Shown here one piece after another: positions 52,035 through 60,693 of a stretch of 64,000 bases of DNA. Source of the stretch: CAZFVY01 sp964522665. Its GTDB lineage: Bacteria > Verrucomicrobiota > Verrucomicrobiia > Limisphaerales > CAZFVY01. Each line of letters starts with the position of its first letter. Position 1 is the first letter of the stretch. Both the position numbers and the translations under genes were made by a program. The stretch lies in contig CAZFVY010000016.1 in NCBI GenBank assembly GCA_964522665.1, positions 19,928 to 83,927 on the forward strand. The letters run 5' to 3'. The notes under the pieces were generated by a model. That model did no database searches and was not told the DNA's origin. It saw only the letters and a program-made list of their open reading frames with translations.

Positions 52035-52891
52035 TCGTTTTCCTTAACGGACGACTCGTGCCGGAAGAGCAGGCGGTCGTCTCCGTGTTCGACCGCGGCT
52101 TCCTCTACGGCGACGGCTTGTTCGAAGGCGTGCGGATCTACAATGGCCACCCCTTTCGCTGGACGCAGCACCTGGAACGTTTCCGGGCGGGGGCCGATTA
52201 TTTGCAGCTTTCGCTGCCCTTCACGCCGGATGAGTTGCGCGCCTACGCGGAGCAGTTGATCGTCCAAAATCGTTCGCCGGAAGGCTTCGTCCGCCTCAGC
52301 CTTTCGCGGGGCGTTGGCCCGCGCGGTTATTCCCCCAGGGGCGCGGATCAACCGACCCTCGTGATGGCGCTCCATCCCGCGGCGCCCATCGACCCGCAAC
52401 GACCTCCTCAATGGAGCCTCTTCATCGCGTCGCCCCGCTTGCCCGCGAACGAACGTCTGGCCACCATCAAAACGTCCAACAAGCTCCCCCAAATCATGGC
52501 GAAGGCCGAAGCGCAAGCCTTCGGCGCCGACGAGGCGTTGTTGCTCAATACCGACGGCCATCTGGCGGAAGCCGCCAGCAGCAATTTGTTTTGGTTCGAG
52601 GGCACGCGCGTCTGCACGCCGCCGCTCGCGACCGGGATTCTCGCCGGCGTCACCCGCGCCATCACCCTTGAGATTTGCGCCTCGCTCGGCTGGCCCGTTC
52701 AAGAGAAGATCGCCGGTCCAGCGACACTTCTCGACGCCAGCGGAGTTTTCCTGACCGTCACCACGCTGGAGGCTGTCGAAGCCGTCCGCCTGGATGGAAA
52801 AGAATTGCACCGATCTCCGCAACTCGAAATCCTTCGGCGCGAGTATCGCCGTCTGGTGCTCGCGGAATGCGGCGTGGCTACGCCCGCCTAG
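52031..52891 (+). CDS. pabC: Class IV aminotransferase, probable 4-amino-4-deoxychorismate lyase
   Basis: 286 residues of the fold-type IV PLP family. It shows VFDRGFLYGDGLFEGVRIYNG, TIKTSNKLPQIMAKAEA with the PLP Lys, LLLNTDGHLAEAASSNLFW, and the cofactor-phosphate loop TGILAGVTRAITLEI. The same fold covers branched-chain and D-amino acid aminotransferases. Translational coupling to pabB makes the lyase step to p-aminobenzoate the best reading. The symbol rests on context more than on sequence. Confidence 0.8.
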   Translation: MIVFLNGRLVPEEQAVVSVFDRGFLYGDGLFEGVRIYNGHPFRWTQHLERFRAGADYLQLSLPFTPDELRAYAEQLIVQNRSPEGFVRLSLSRGVGPRGYSPRGADQPTLVMALHPAAPIDPQRPPQWSLFIASPRLPANERLATIKTSNKLPQIMAKAEAQAFGADEALLLNTDGHLAEAASSNLFWFEGTRVCTPPLATGILAGVTRAITLEICASLGWPVQEKIAGPATLLDASGVFLTVTTLEAVEAVRLDGKELHRSPQLEILRREYRRLVLAECGVATPA

Positions 52892-52977
52892 TCGTTCCGC
52901 GCGCTTTGCTTCTCGCCGTGGGCATTGCCTCTGGTTATCACCCGCGGGCGTCGCCGGCGGCGATTTCCGCTGAATTC

Positions 52978-55900
52978 TCACTCGACCGCCGGCGCGGCCA
53001 ATTTCTCCATGCGCGCGGGATTCTCACCCGCCGCCCAGGCCAGGCCGCGGAGCGCCATGATGCGGAACATCGGATCATCTAGCGTCCACATGTAATGCCC
53101 GAGGATGCTCGCGAAAACTCGGCCGCGTCCTTTTTGAAAGGTCCAAATCATCGGCTGCGGCTTCCCCTCCATCTCAGTCGTCGCCAGGACTTCCACCTTG
53201 TTCGTGTCGCCAATCATCGGCCAATACGGCTCGTCCAAGAATGACAATTCCTTCAGTCCCTTCGTAATCGCCTGTTCCGCCGGAGCGACAATCTTCAACG
53301 TCAAGGGCGTGTGCCGATACCGCGTGCGGTTGGGTTGGCTCGCCAAACCGATGTAGTTGGCCAGTTCCTCCGGCTCTTTATCGGCGATCGTCGCCGAATG
53401 AAGCACGCCCAACCCTCCGCCACGATTCAAATACTCGTCCAACTCACGGTATCGCCCGGCGTTCCAATCGTGATTCCAAAAATAAAACACGATCAAGTCC
53501 GCGTGGCTAAACTGTTCGGGGGTCGGCCACAACCAGGCGTTCGTCACGGTCACGCCGGGCGCCCGGCTCAATAGCTCGGACCACTTCTTTTGCCACGTCG
53601 GGTAATCATGCTGGTTCGGCCCATGATCTTGCGGACTGGCCACCAACACGATCCTCAACGCCCGCAATGGTTCCGCCGACGGCGACGGCCCCGACGCAGC
53701 CAGCGCCGCATCAACCTCCGCGCGCGTGCGCGCCGGCGCCGCCGACGTCAGGAAAGTCAGCAAATCACGGACTTGCTCCTCCTTCAGCCCCTCCAGCAGT
53801 CCGGTCGGCATCAGCGACAACGCGCTTGGGCGCATTTCCGCTACCTCCGAGCGCGGCCAGGTCTTCTCCTTGCCATCGACTCCCATCACCCGAATCACGC
53901 TCTCGTTTTGCGCCCGAACAAATCCCATCGCCTCGGTTCCGTCCTTCAACGAAACATTGTAGGCGACATAGTCGGGATTGATCGTCGCGCTTGGCTCCTT
54001 GATGTCGCGCAAAACCGACGTCGCGTCGCGATGAACGACGTTGCTCAGGTCGGGTCCAATCGTCGCGCCTTCGCCCTGAATCCGATGACAGGTCGAACAC
54101 TTCAAACGTTCTCCAAAGAACAAGCCACGCCCGCGTTCATAATCGCCGCCGGAAAGGTCAGCGTTCACCTCGGACATCGGCGGCGGCGGTTGGTGCGCCG
54201 GCGCCCAAGGAACCAGGAAAAAGCCCATTGGCAATGGCCTTACCGTCGGATCAACGTCCGTGAAATACTCCACGTGTATTTCGGGCTGCCACTCGCCCGT
54301 GGCCACGCTCAACTCCAGCGGCGTCGGGGTCGCGCTCGCTGGCGCCGAGACCGTCGCGGTATAGACGCCCGGTTTATCCGATTCCGACGGGGTCGATCGC
54401 CCGCCCAGCTTCAATTCGAAGGGCGCGTTCGCCGCGATGCGGACGGTCGCCAGTTCACGGGGCAACTGCAGCTGGGTCCGCAAAACCAGGCGGCCCCCGT
54501 GCGACATCGTCTTGAACGCGCGCTGATATACCGGTGACTCGCCGACGAAAGCGCGGTTCACGGCAAAATCGAGATGCGGCACCCACCCCGCCCAACTTGT
54601 GCCGACTGCGCCGCTCCAAGCCGCCGCGACCCCGCCGAGCGTGTAATCCAAGTCCACCACCGCCGGCGTCACCGCGCTTCCCGCTGCCTTGACTCCCGGG
54701 ACCGTCACCGCGTACGTGACCGACTGCGGATGAGGATCGGTCGTCAACTTCACCACGCTCCCATCCTCGATCAATTCCGCCGCGACGATCTTCAGTTTCC
54801 CTCGCGGCGTCGCCTCCTGATTCTTCACCGCTTGATACGGCGGTTTCAAAACCTCGAACCGGTCCGCCGCGCGCGCATACTCGCCAAACTCGATTTGCCC
54901 GCCCGCCAGTCCAGTTGCGACCGCCGCGTCCAGTGGCCGATCAAACGCCACGCGCGTTTCCATCGGCCCGGCCGCCCAAGCCGCCACCGGCTGCGGCGCG
55001 TTCGCATCGCTATAGCTGATCTTGAAAATCTTCCCTTCGCCCCGCGGCCCTGTGCCCCAATCCGGCTGCCCGCTGTGACACGACACATAAAGGTCGCCTT
55101 TTGGCGAAACCACCACGTCCAACGTCAGCATCGACAAACGGGCGATGATCGTCTCGCGCCCGACATAGCCCGCCGGGGTCTTGACGAGTCGCGTCCGCCA
55201 AATCTTCCCTCTCGATTCCCCGGCCATCAAAGCGTCCCCTTCCCACCAACCCGGCCCAAACGCCGCCTGCCCGGGCCGCGCCTCATTGAATGACAGCCCG
55301 CACGTCGATTGGTGCTGCGGCCCGAAGGCCACGACGGGCGGCTCGCTGATCAACCCTGGCAAATACTTGGGGTGTCGCGGCGGAAAACCGTAATTGCGTC
55401 CCGGAATGATCTGGTTCAATTCATCGAGCGGATTGCCATTGGGCATCCACGTTTCCCCCTCTTGATCGGTCACAAAGAGATCGCCGTTACGATTGAACGC
55501 GAGCGTGTACGGAACGCGGATGCCATTGGCGATCGTTTCCAGCTTCTTCGTCGCGGCCGACCACTTTTGAATCGTGCCCCGCGGGCTGTTCAAATCGTAG
55601 TGGGAGACTCCATCCTTGATCCGGTACGCGTTTGAGTAGTCCGCCACCAACAAACCGAAATAAAGATTCCCGCTCGGGTCACGCGTCACCGCCGTCGCAT
55701 CCACGCCGCCTGACGCCACGTCCGTGGGCGGCCAGCCGCTCGCGATGATTTCCTCCGTGTCCGCCTTGCCATCGTGATCCGTGTCGCGCAACAAAGACAC
55801 CTTCCCGTGCGACGAAACGTACAATCCCTCGGGCGCCCAGACCATTCCGACCGGCACGCTCAAGGTCGGACGGTCCCAGTACAACTCGTCCTGGTCCTCC

Positions 55901-56136
55901 AAGCCATCGCCATCGGTATCCCGCAATAGATGAATTCGTCCGTCGTAGCCCAGCGCCGTCAGACGTCCATCCGGCGCAAAACGCAGATTATTGATATTTG
56001 ATAAGCGAACCGGCAGCTCCCGAACCGTGAACCCCGGCGCCAGCATTCGCACGATTGGCTCGGGTTCACCCGCCAGCATACTGCCGGTCGCGCCTGATAA
56101 AATGCCAACGACGATGAAAAATAGGCGCAAGTTCAT
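52978..56136 (-). CDS. Exported beta-propeller/c-type heme protein with C-terminal ThuA domain
   Basis: 1052 residues. Signal peptide at about 1-22 (LFFIVVGILSGATGSMLAG). Residues about 25-400 form the PVC-type membrane-bound dehydrogenase/PQQ-like propeller (LRFAPDGRLTALGYDG, YVSSHGKVSLLRDTDHDGKADTEEI). A beta-sandwich-rich middle follows, then a heme module near residue 670-790 with CSTCHRIQGEGATIGPDLSNV, typical of PVC heme-binding proteins. Residues about 827-1045 are a ThuA (trehalose utilisation) domain, a class I glutamine-amidotransferase-like fold. It is probably periplasmic, used in sugar oxidation or degradation. The substrate is unknown. Confidence 0.9.
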   Translation of the reverse strand: MNLRLFFIVVGILSGATGSMLAGEPEPIVRMLAPGFTVRELPVRLSNINNLRFAPDGRLTALGYDGRIHLLRDTDGDGLEDQDELYWDRPTLSVPVGMVWAPEGLYVSSHGKVSLLRDTDHDGKADTEEIIASGWPPTDVASGGVDATAVTRDPSGNLYFGLLVADYSNAYRIKDGVSHYDLNSPRGTIQKWSAATKKLETIANGIRVPYTLAFNRNGDLFVTDQEGETWMPNGNPLDELNQIIPGRNYGFPPRHPKYLPGLISEPPVVAFGPQHQSTCGLSFNEARPGQAAFGPGWWEGDALMAGESRGKIWRTRLVKTPAGYVGRETIIARLSMLTLDVVVSPKGDLYVSCHSGQPDWGTGPRGEGKIFKISYSDANAPQPVAAWAAGPMETRVAFDRPLDAAVATGLAGGQIEFGEYARAADRFEVLKPPYQAVKNQEATPRGKLKIVAAELIEDGSVVKLTTDPHPQSVTYAVTVPGVKAAGSAVTPAVVDLDYTLGGVAAAWSGAVGTSWAGWVPHLDFAVNRAFVGESPVYQRAFKTMSHGGRLVLRTQLQLPRELATVRIAANAPFELKLGGRSTPSESDKPGVYTATVSAPASATPTPLELSVATGEWQPEIHVEYFTDVDPTVRPLPMGFFLVPWAPAHQPPPPMSEVNADLSGGDYERGRGLFFGERLKCSTCHRIQGEGATIGPDLSNVVHRDATSVLRDIKEPSATINPDYVAYNVSLKDGTEAMGFVRAQNESVIRVMGVDGKEKTWPRSEVAEMRPSALSLMPTGLLEGLKEEQVRDLLTFLTSAAPARTRAEVDAALAASGPSPSAEPLRALRIVLVASPQDHGPNQHDYPTWQKKWSELLSRAPGVTVTNAWLWPTPEQFSHADLIVFYFWNHDWNAGRYRELDEYLNRGGGLGVLHSATIADKEPEELANYIGLASQPNRTRYRHTPLTLKIVAPAEQAITKGLKELSFLDEPYWPMIGDTNKVEVLATTEMEGKPQPMIWTFQKGRGRVFASILGHYMWTLDDPMFRIMALRGLAWAAGENPARMEKLAAPAVE

Positions 56137-56398
56137 GATAGGATACTGGTTCCGCCACCAGAATGAGCGGCCAATAAGCTCGCGGCAAGCTGTAATCCGA
56201 TTCTCCCGGCTCCGCTAATAATCAACTCTCCACGATAAAATTCCGCGACCACGGGCTGAGTCGCAAAGGACCAACGATCACGCCTCCGCCACCGTTCACC
56301 TCGTCGGCTGGGGTGTTCGGTCGTGACATCGCCAGCGAAAGCGCTAGCTTGATTCACTGTGAATCTGGTTACACGATCCAGATCGAAATCAAACGTCT
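56137..56398. other. Divergent intergenic region before HNH pair
   Basis: 262 bases with no supported gene. It separates the propeller-heme gene from the plus-strand HNH pair and should carry both promoters. I see no strong hairpin or repeat. Confidence 0.35.
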
Positions 56399-56761
56399 AT
56401 GACTAGAGTTGCCATCGTGCCTGAGCCAAATCAAAACGGCAGCGCGAGATTTCGTGCGATATCGGGCGGCCATCAATCCGTTGGTAGCACGGCTGGCCAG
56501 GCGCTGGACGCATTAACGGCCACACTTCCGGAAAGTGAGTCAGGAACCATCGTCATCGTTCAACGCTGCCGCCCTGATAACTTCTTTACCGCGCCCCAGC
56601 AAGAACGACTCCGCGAACTGATGCGCCGCTGGCGGACGGCTCGGGACGACGGAAAATCACTCCCCTCCGATGATCAAGCCGAGTTAGATGCGCTGATCGA
56701 GGCCGAAACGCTCGCGGCGTCAAAACGTGCCGCCGCAATGATCCCCGTTCTCGAGGAATGA
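56399..56761 (+). CDS. Conserved small protein preceding an HNH endonuclease
   Basis: 120 residues. The core is IVIVQRCRPDNFFTAPQQERLRELMRRWRTARD, followed by an acidic helix (LPSDDQAELDALIEAETLAASKRA). The protein has no signal peptide. It overlaps the HNH gene by ATGA (56758-56761), so the two are translated together. The arrangement suggests a modulator or partner of the nuclease; a defence or toxin-immunity role is possible but unproven. Confidence 0.75.
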   Translation: MTRVAIVPEPNQNGSARFRAISGGHQSVGSTAGQALDALTATLPESESGTIVIVQRCRPDNFFTAPQQERLRELMRRWRTARDDGKSLPSDDQAELDALIEAETLAASKRAAAMIPVLEE

Positions 56762-57168
56762 ACCCCCGCTACCCGCTCGTCGCGGAACGAGCGGCCCACC
56801 GTTGCGAATACTGCGGCGCCCCCGAGGCGATTTTTAATTTTCCTTTCGAACTCGAGCACATCATCCCGTTCGTCCGAGGCGGAACCGATGAGTTCGGCAA
56901 CCAGGCTCTGGCTTGCCGTTCTTGCAACGTCCATAAAGGTATTCACATCGAAGGAAAAGACCCCGACACCCAAACCGCGATTCGCCTATTTGATCCACGG
57001 CAAGACCGATGGGAACAACATTTCCAAGTCGATGCCACGGTCGGCGTACTGGTCGGTCGAACCCCGATCGGACGGGCCACGATCGGTCGCTTACAAATGA
57101 ATGCCTCGGCACAAATCCTTGCCCGCCGACAGTGGACCCTGGTGAAGATTTATCCACCGGAAACTTGA
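56758..57168 (+). CDS. HNH endonuclease family protein
   Basis: 136 residues. A complete HNH module is present: RCEYCGAPEAIF (first zinc Cys pair), LEHIIPFVRGGTDEFGNQALACRSCNVHKG (catalytic His, Asn, second Cys pair, His). The C-terminal part WEQHFQVDATVGVLVGRTPIGRATIGRLQMN is shared by many members of this small subgroup. It likely cuts DNA in a metal-dependent way. It is coupled to the small protein upstream. Confidence 0.9.
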   Translation: MNPRYPLVAERAAHRCEYCGAPEAIFNFPFELEHIIPFVRGGTDEFGNQALACRSCNVHKGIHIEGKDPDTQTAIRLFDPRQDRWEQHFQVDATVGVLVGRTPIGRATIGRLQMNASAQILARRQWTLVKIYPPET

Positions 57169-57224
57169 GCGCCAAAGTTCGACAAGCATCGAGACCGCCG
57201 AGCGCTTGACCCAATTCACTTCTC

Positions 57225-57635
57225 CTACTTCTTGACTCGATCCCGCTCGGGCATCACCGCGCAGGCGCCCTTGCAACCAAAGACGCGGCTCAAAAAGTAT
57301 CGATTGCGGCTGACCCACGCATAAACCCGCTCCGCGATCCAAATCAGGCCCGGGAACCATAGAACCAGCGCCATCGGAACCAGCAGCGGCATCCGCATTC
57401 CGACGTACCGCAGCGCGCGAGCGCCCCGGTGGACGCGGCCCGTCGGCGTCACGCAATGGATCGCTTCCATCAGATCTCGCCGCGTCAACTGGGGCGCGAT
57501 TTCGGCCGCCTCCGGCGCGGAAATCGGCACGAGCCGGACGGCGTTTAACCAATCCAGCCAGCGCAGCACGCGCATCTGAAAAGTGCAAAGCGAGCACTCG
57601 TCGTCGTACAGAACAATATTCGCGTTGGCGTTCAT
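57225..57635 (-). CDS. DCC-family (DUF393) thiol-disulfide oxidoreductase-like protein
   Basis: 136 residues. ANIVLYDDECSLCTFQMRVLRWLDW carries the DxxC-x-x-C signature of the DUF393/DCC family near residue 15. A hydrophobic segment (LLVPMALVLWFPGLIWIAERVYAW, about 83-106) and the conserved YAWVSRNRYFLSRVFGCKGAC region follow. It is predicted to be a thioredoxin-like redox protein, with a partner unknown. It is divergent from the exported protein gene at 57843. Confidence 0.85.
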   Translation of the reverse strand: MNANANIVLYDDECSLCTFQMRVLRWLDWLNAVRLVPISAPEAAEIAPQLTRRDLMEAIHCVTPTGRVHRGARALRYVGMRMPLLVPMALVLWFPGLIWIAERVYAWVSRNRYFLSRVFGCKGACAVMPERDRVKK

Positions 57636-57842
57636 TCAATTGGCTTTGCCAATGCCAATCTATCCCGGTCGAGCCGGCCTGGTCAAACTCCTCCGCGATT
57701 CTTTCCGGTCATTTCCAAACGCCTCGCGAGTCCTGTTCATCAACTCGGATCCGACTCGAGCGTATTCTGGACTTGGCGAAAGTTTGCCGCCATTCTCTCG
57801 CGAACACAATCGAACTCAGTTCACCTTTAACGCACATCCCTG
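57636..57842. other. Divergent intergenic region
   Basis: 207 bases between two divergent genes, presumably holding promoters for both. No gene or clear repeat is seen. Confidence 0.3.
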
Positions 57843-59489
57843 ATGCCAACACACCGCCGCTCGCCGCATCGAATCGCCCCGGTTTGCCTCGCCTTGCTCC
57901 TGATATCCGCGCTGGGAACGGTCGCCACGGCCGCTGAGTCTCAAAAAATCGCCACCTTCTTTTCCGCCACCTCGCCAGACGTTCCCGCCGCTTTGCTCCG
58001 CGACGCCGGCGCCAAACCATGGCAGGGCAAGGAGGCCGGCCCGGTCAGCGGCCTCCAGGTTTTGGCCGAGGAAAAGTCGGGCGTCGTCTGGCTCGGTAGC
58101 AAGCAAGGCGCCGCCCGGTTCGATCCGCGAGCCCCATTTCGCTGGGATCGCTGGCAATACTTCTTCGGTCGCCGCTGGCTGCTCGACAACGACGTCCGCA
58201 ATCTTCTGGTCGTTGAATCCGGTGGTCGCGAGACCGTTTGGATTCGCACCGCCACCGGGGTCGCGCGCATCGAATGGCGCCCGATGTCTCTCGCGGAAAA
58301 GGCTCGGCTGTTCGAGGAACGCATCGACCAGCGCCACGTCCGCTACGGCATGGTCGCCAGCTCTCATCTCCGCGTCCCTGGCGATCTGAAGAGCAATGTG
58401 ACCCGTTCCGACGATAACGACGGCCTTTGGACCTCGGTCTATCTCGGCGCGGAAGCCTACCGCTTCGCCGTGACCAAGGACCCCGATGCCCGCGCCAAAG
58501 CCCAACGATCCCTGCGTCTGCTAATGCGCCTCGAGGAGATCACCGGCATTTCCGGTTTTCCCGCCCGCTCATTCGTTTCGGCGAAGGAAGCCGTCCCGAA
58601 CGACGGCGTCTGGCATCCGACCGCCGACAGCCAATGGTTCTGGAAAGGCGATACCAGTTCCGACGAATTGGTCGGCCACTATTTCGGTTACGCGCTCTAC
58701 TACGATTTGGTGGCCGATGCCGCCGAGAAAGAGGCCATCCGCCAGGTCGTCGGCCGCCTGACGGATCACTTGGTCAATCATCATTTCGACTTGATCGACA
58801 TCACCGGCAAGCCAACCCGGTGGGGTCGTTGGTCGGAGGACTATTTCAAAACCGAAGAGGGAAAGTACGAATCCGCCCTGCGCGCCGTCGAATTGCTCTC
58901 CTTTCTCAAAACCGCGCAACATATCACCGGGCGTTACCAGGACGTTTACGCCGACCGTATCAACCACGGCTACGCGGAGCTTATGCGGAACTATCGGCGC
59001 TGGCCCGGCGGCGGTGAAATCAATTTTTCGGACGACGAACTTGCCTACCTCTCCTACGATCCGCTGCTCCGCTACGAGCAAGATCCGAAATTGCGCGCCC
59101 TCTACCTCGACGGGTTGCGCTTCACTTGGAATCAAATCCGTCCGGACCTGAACCCGCTCTGGAATTACATCTCGGCGGCGGACGGCGCCGGACGCTTGAC
59201 TCGGGAGCTGGGCGCGGAATCTCGGCGAACCCTGGAGCGGATTCCGATCGATCAAATCGAGTGGAGCGTCCAGAATTCCCACCGGCGCGACCTCAAATCC
59301 CAGCCCGCGAACGACCGCTTTGACCGCCCGCAACTCGTCGAAACGCCCGCCCCGGACGAACGTCCGATCGGAAAATGGAACAATAATCCCTACCGGCCCG
59401 ACGGCGGCGCTGGCGGCTCCGAGGAAGACGACGGCTCCTACTTTCTGCTTCCGTACTGGATGGGCCGCTATCACGGCTGGATAAAGTGA
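57843..59489 (+). CDS. Exported protein: propeller-blade-like segment plus alpha/alpha-toroid-like domain
   Basis: 548 residues with a signal peptide (APVCLALLLISALGTVATAAES). Residues about 70-160 contain strands like a regulator-propeller blade (VVWLGSKQGAARFDPRAPF, VWIRTATGVARIEW). The rest is helical with paired aromatic-rich repeats (DGLWTSVYLGAEAYRFAV, DELVGHYFGYALYYDLVA, DELAYLSYDPLLRYEQD), suggesting an alpha/alpha toroid like six-hairpin glycosidases or lyases. A C-terminal WMGRYHGWI ends it. I do not recognise a named family; a periplasmic carbohydrate-active enzyme is a guess. A BASS-type transporter gene follows 48 bases later. Confidence 0.7.
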   Translation: MPTHRRSPHRIAPVCLALLLISALGTVATAAESQKIATFFSATSPDVPAALLRDAGAKPWQGKEAGPVSGLQVLAEEKSGVVWLGSKQGAARFDPRAPFRWDRWQYFFGRRWLLDNDVRNLLVVESGGRETVWIRTATGVARIEWRPMSLAEKARLFEERIDQRHVRYGMVASSHLRVPGDLKSNVTRSDDNDGLWTSVYLGAEAYRFAVTKDPDARAKAQRSLRLLMRLEEITGISGFPARSFVSAKEAVPNDGVWHPTADSQWFWKGDTSSDELVGHYFGYALYYDLVADAAEKEAIRQVVGRLTDHLVNHHFDLIDITGKPTRWGRWSEDYFKTEEGKYESALRAVELLSFLKTAQHITGRYQDVYADRINHGYAELMRNYRRWPGGGEINFSDDELAYLSYDPLLRYEQDPKLRALYLDGLRFTWNQIRPDLNPLWNYISAADGAGRLTRELGAESRRTLERIPIDQIEWSVQNSHRRDLKSQPANDRFDRPQLVETPAPDERPIGKWNNNPYRPDGGAGGSEEDDGSYFLLPYWMGRYHGWIK

Positions 59490-59537
59490 GGCGCGTCCCA
59501 TTCCTTCGCCCCCTCCAGAATTGACCGGCAGCGCTCC

Positions 59538-60554
59538 ATGACCCGGGCCTTGTCACTTTTCGCCAACCTGTTTCCCGTCTGGGTACTGCTGGGTGGCGTG
59601 CTGGCGTTGTTCGTTCCCCCCTTGTTCACCTGGTTTCGCGGTCCGGCGATCGTTTGGGGCCTCGCCGTAATTATGCTCGGCATGGGCGCCACGTTAAACG
59701 TCAACGATTTCCGGCGCGTGTTGAAAATGCCGAGGGCGATCGCCGCCGGGTTTATCGCCCATTATTTGATCATGCCGTCGCTCGGCTGGAGCATCGCGCA
59801 TTTGCTCAAATTGGAAACGCCTTTCGCGGTGGGCTTGATTCTGGTGGCGTGCTGTCCCTGTGGCACCGCGTCGAACGTCGTTAATTTCATCGCCAAATCC
59901 GACGTGCCCCTTTCCGTCCTGATGACCATGTGCTCGACCTTCGGCGCCGTGTTCCTCACCCCCTTGTTGACCAAGTGGCTCGCTGGCGCGCTCGCCCCGG
60001 TGGACGCCGGCAAACTCTTCCTCGACACGGTGCAGATCATTCTGCTTCCGGTTCTGCTCGGACTTGGCTTGAACGAGTTCTTCCCGCGCCGCGTCGCCGC
60101 CGTGCTCCCGGCCGCCCCATCGGTGTCCGTGATCGCCATCGTCATGATCTGTTCCAGCATCATCGGACAGCACGCCGAACGGGTTAAAACGTCCGGGCCA
60201 AGGCTTCTCCTCGCGGTCTTCCTGCTCCACGCCTGCGGCTTCCTGCTTGGCTACCTCTTCGCCTGGTTGCTGCGCTACGATCGCAAAACCTGCCGCACCA
60301 TTTCCATCGAGGTCGGCATGCAAAACTCCGGCCTCGCCGTCGCCCTCGCGCAGAAGAATTTCCCGACCCTGCCGACCGCCGCCGTCCCCTGCGCCATCTC
60401 GAGCGTCTTCCACTCAATCATCGGCAGCCTCCTCGCCGGCCTCTGGCGCCTCCGGCCCGCCGCCAGAATCGCGCCGGCGTCCCCAGTCGCTGGTGGCCGC
60501 CCCGAAACGCCTTCAGGCCCGTCTCCCCGCTCGGAAGCCGACACGGCCGCCTGA
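59538..60554 (+). CDS. BASS-family (bile acid:sodium symporter-like) transporter
   Basis: 338 residues, about ten hydrophobic segments. It has motifs typical of the bile acid/sodium symporter fold: VWGLAVIMLGMGATLNVNDFRR, FAVGLILVACCPCGTASNVVNFIAKSDVPLSV, and the second crossover FISIEVGMQNSGLAVALAQKNFP equivalent (ISIEVGMQNSGLAVALA). The Ala/Pro/Arg-rich C-terminal 40 residues are probably cytoplasmic and disordered. It likely takes up an organic anion with sodium. The gene follows the exported unknown protein and may be co-transcribed with it. Confidence 0.9.
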   Translation: MTRALSLFANLFPVWVLLGGVLALFVPPLFTWFRGPAIVWGLAVIMLGMGATLNVNDFRRVLKMPRAIAAGFIAHYLIMPSLGWSIAHLLKLETPFAVGLILVACCPCGTASNVVNFIAKSDVPLSVLMTMCSTFGAVFLTPLLTKWLAGALAPVDAGKLFLDTVQIILLPVLLGLGLNEFFPRRVAAVLPAAPSVSVIAIVMICSSIIGQHAERVKTSGPRLLLAVFLLHACGFLLGYLFAWLLRYDRKTCRTISIEVGMQNSGLAVALAQKNFPTLPTAAVPCAISSVFHSIIGSLLAGLWRLRPAARIAPASPVAGGRPETPSGPSPRSEADTAA

Positions 60555-60693
60555 CTCGCCCACTCCCGCGATCGTCCGCCCGCCCGCCAAGAATATCCTC
60601 CACCGGTGGGGAACCTTTCCGCGATTTCCCTTCCCATTCCGCCTCTCCTTCCCCTCCGTCCCATCTCACCGCCCCGCTCGCCAGCCCCCGAAG

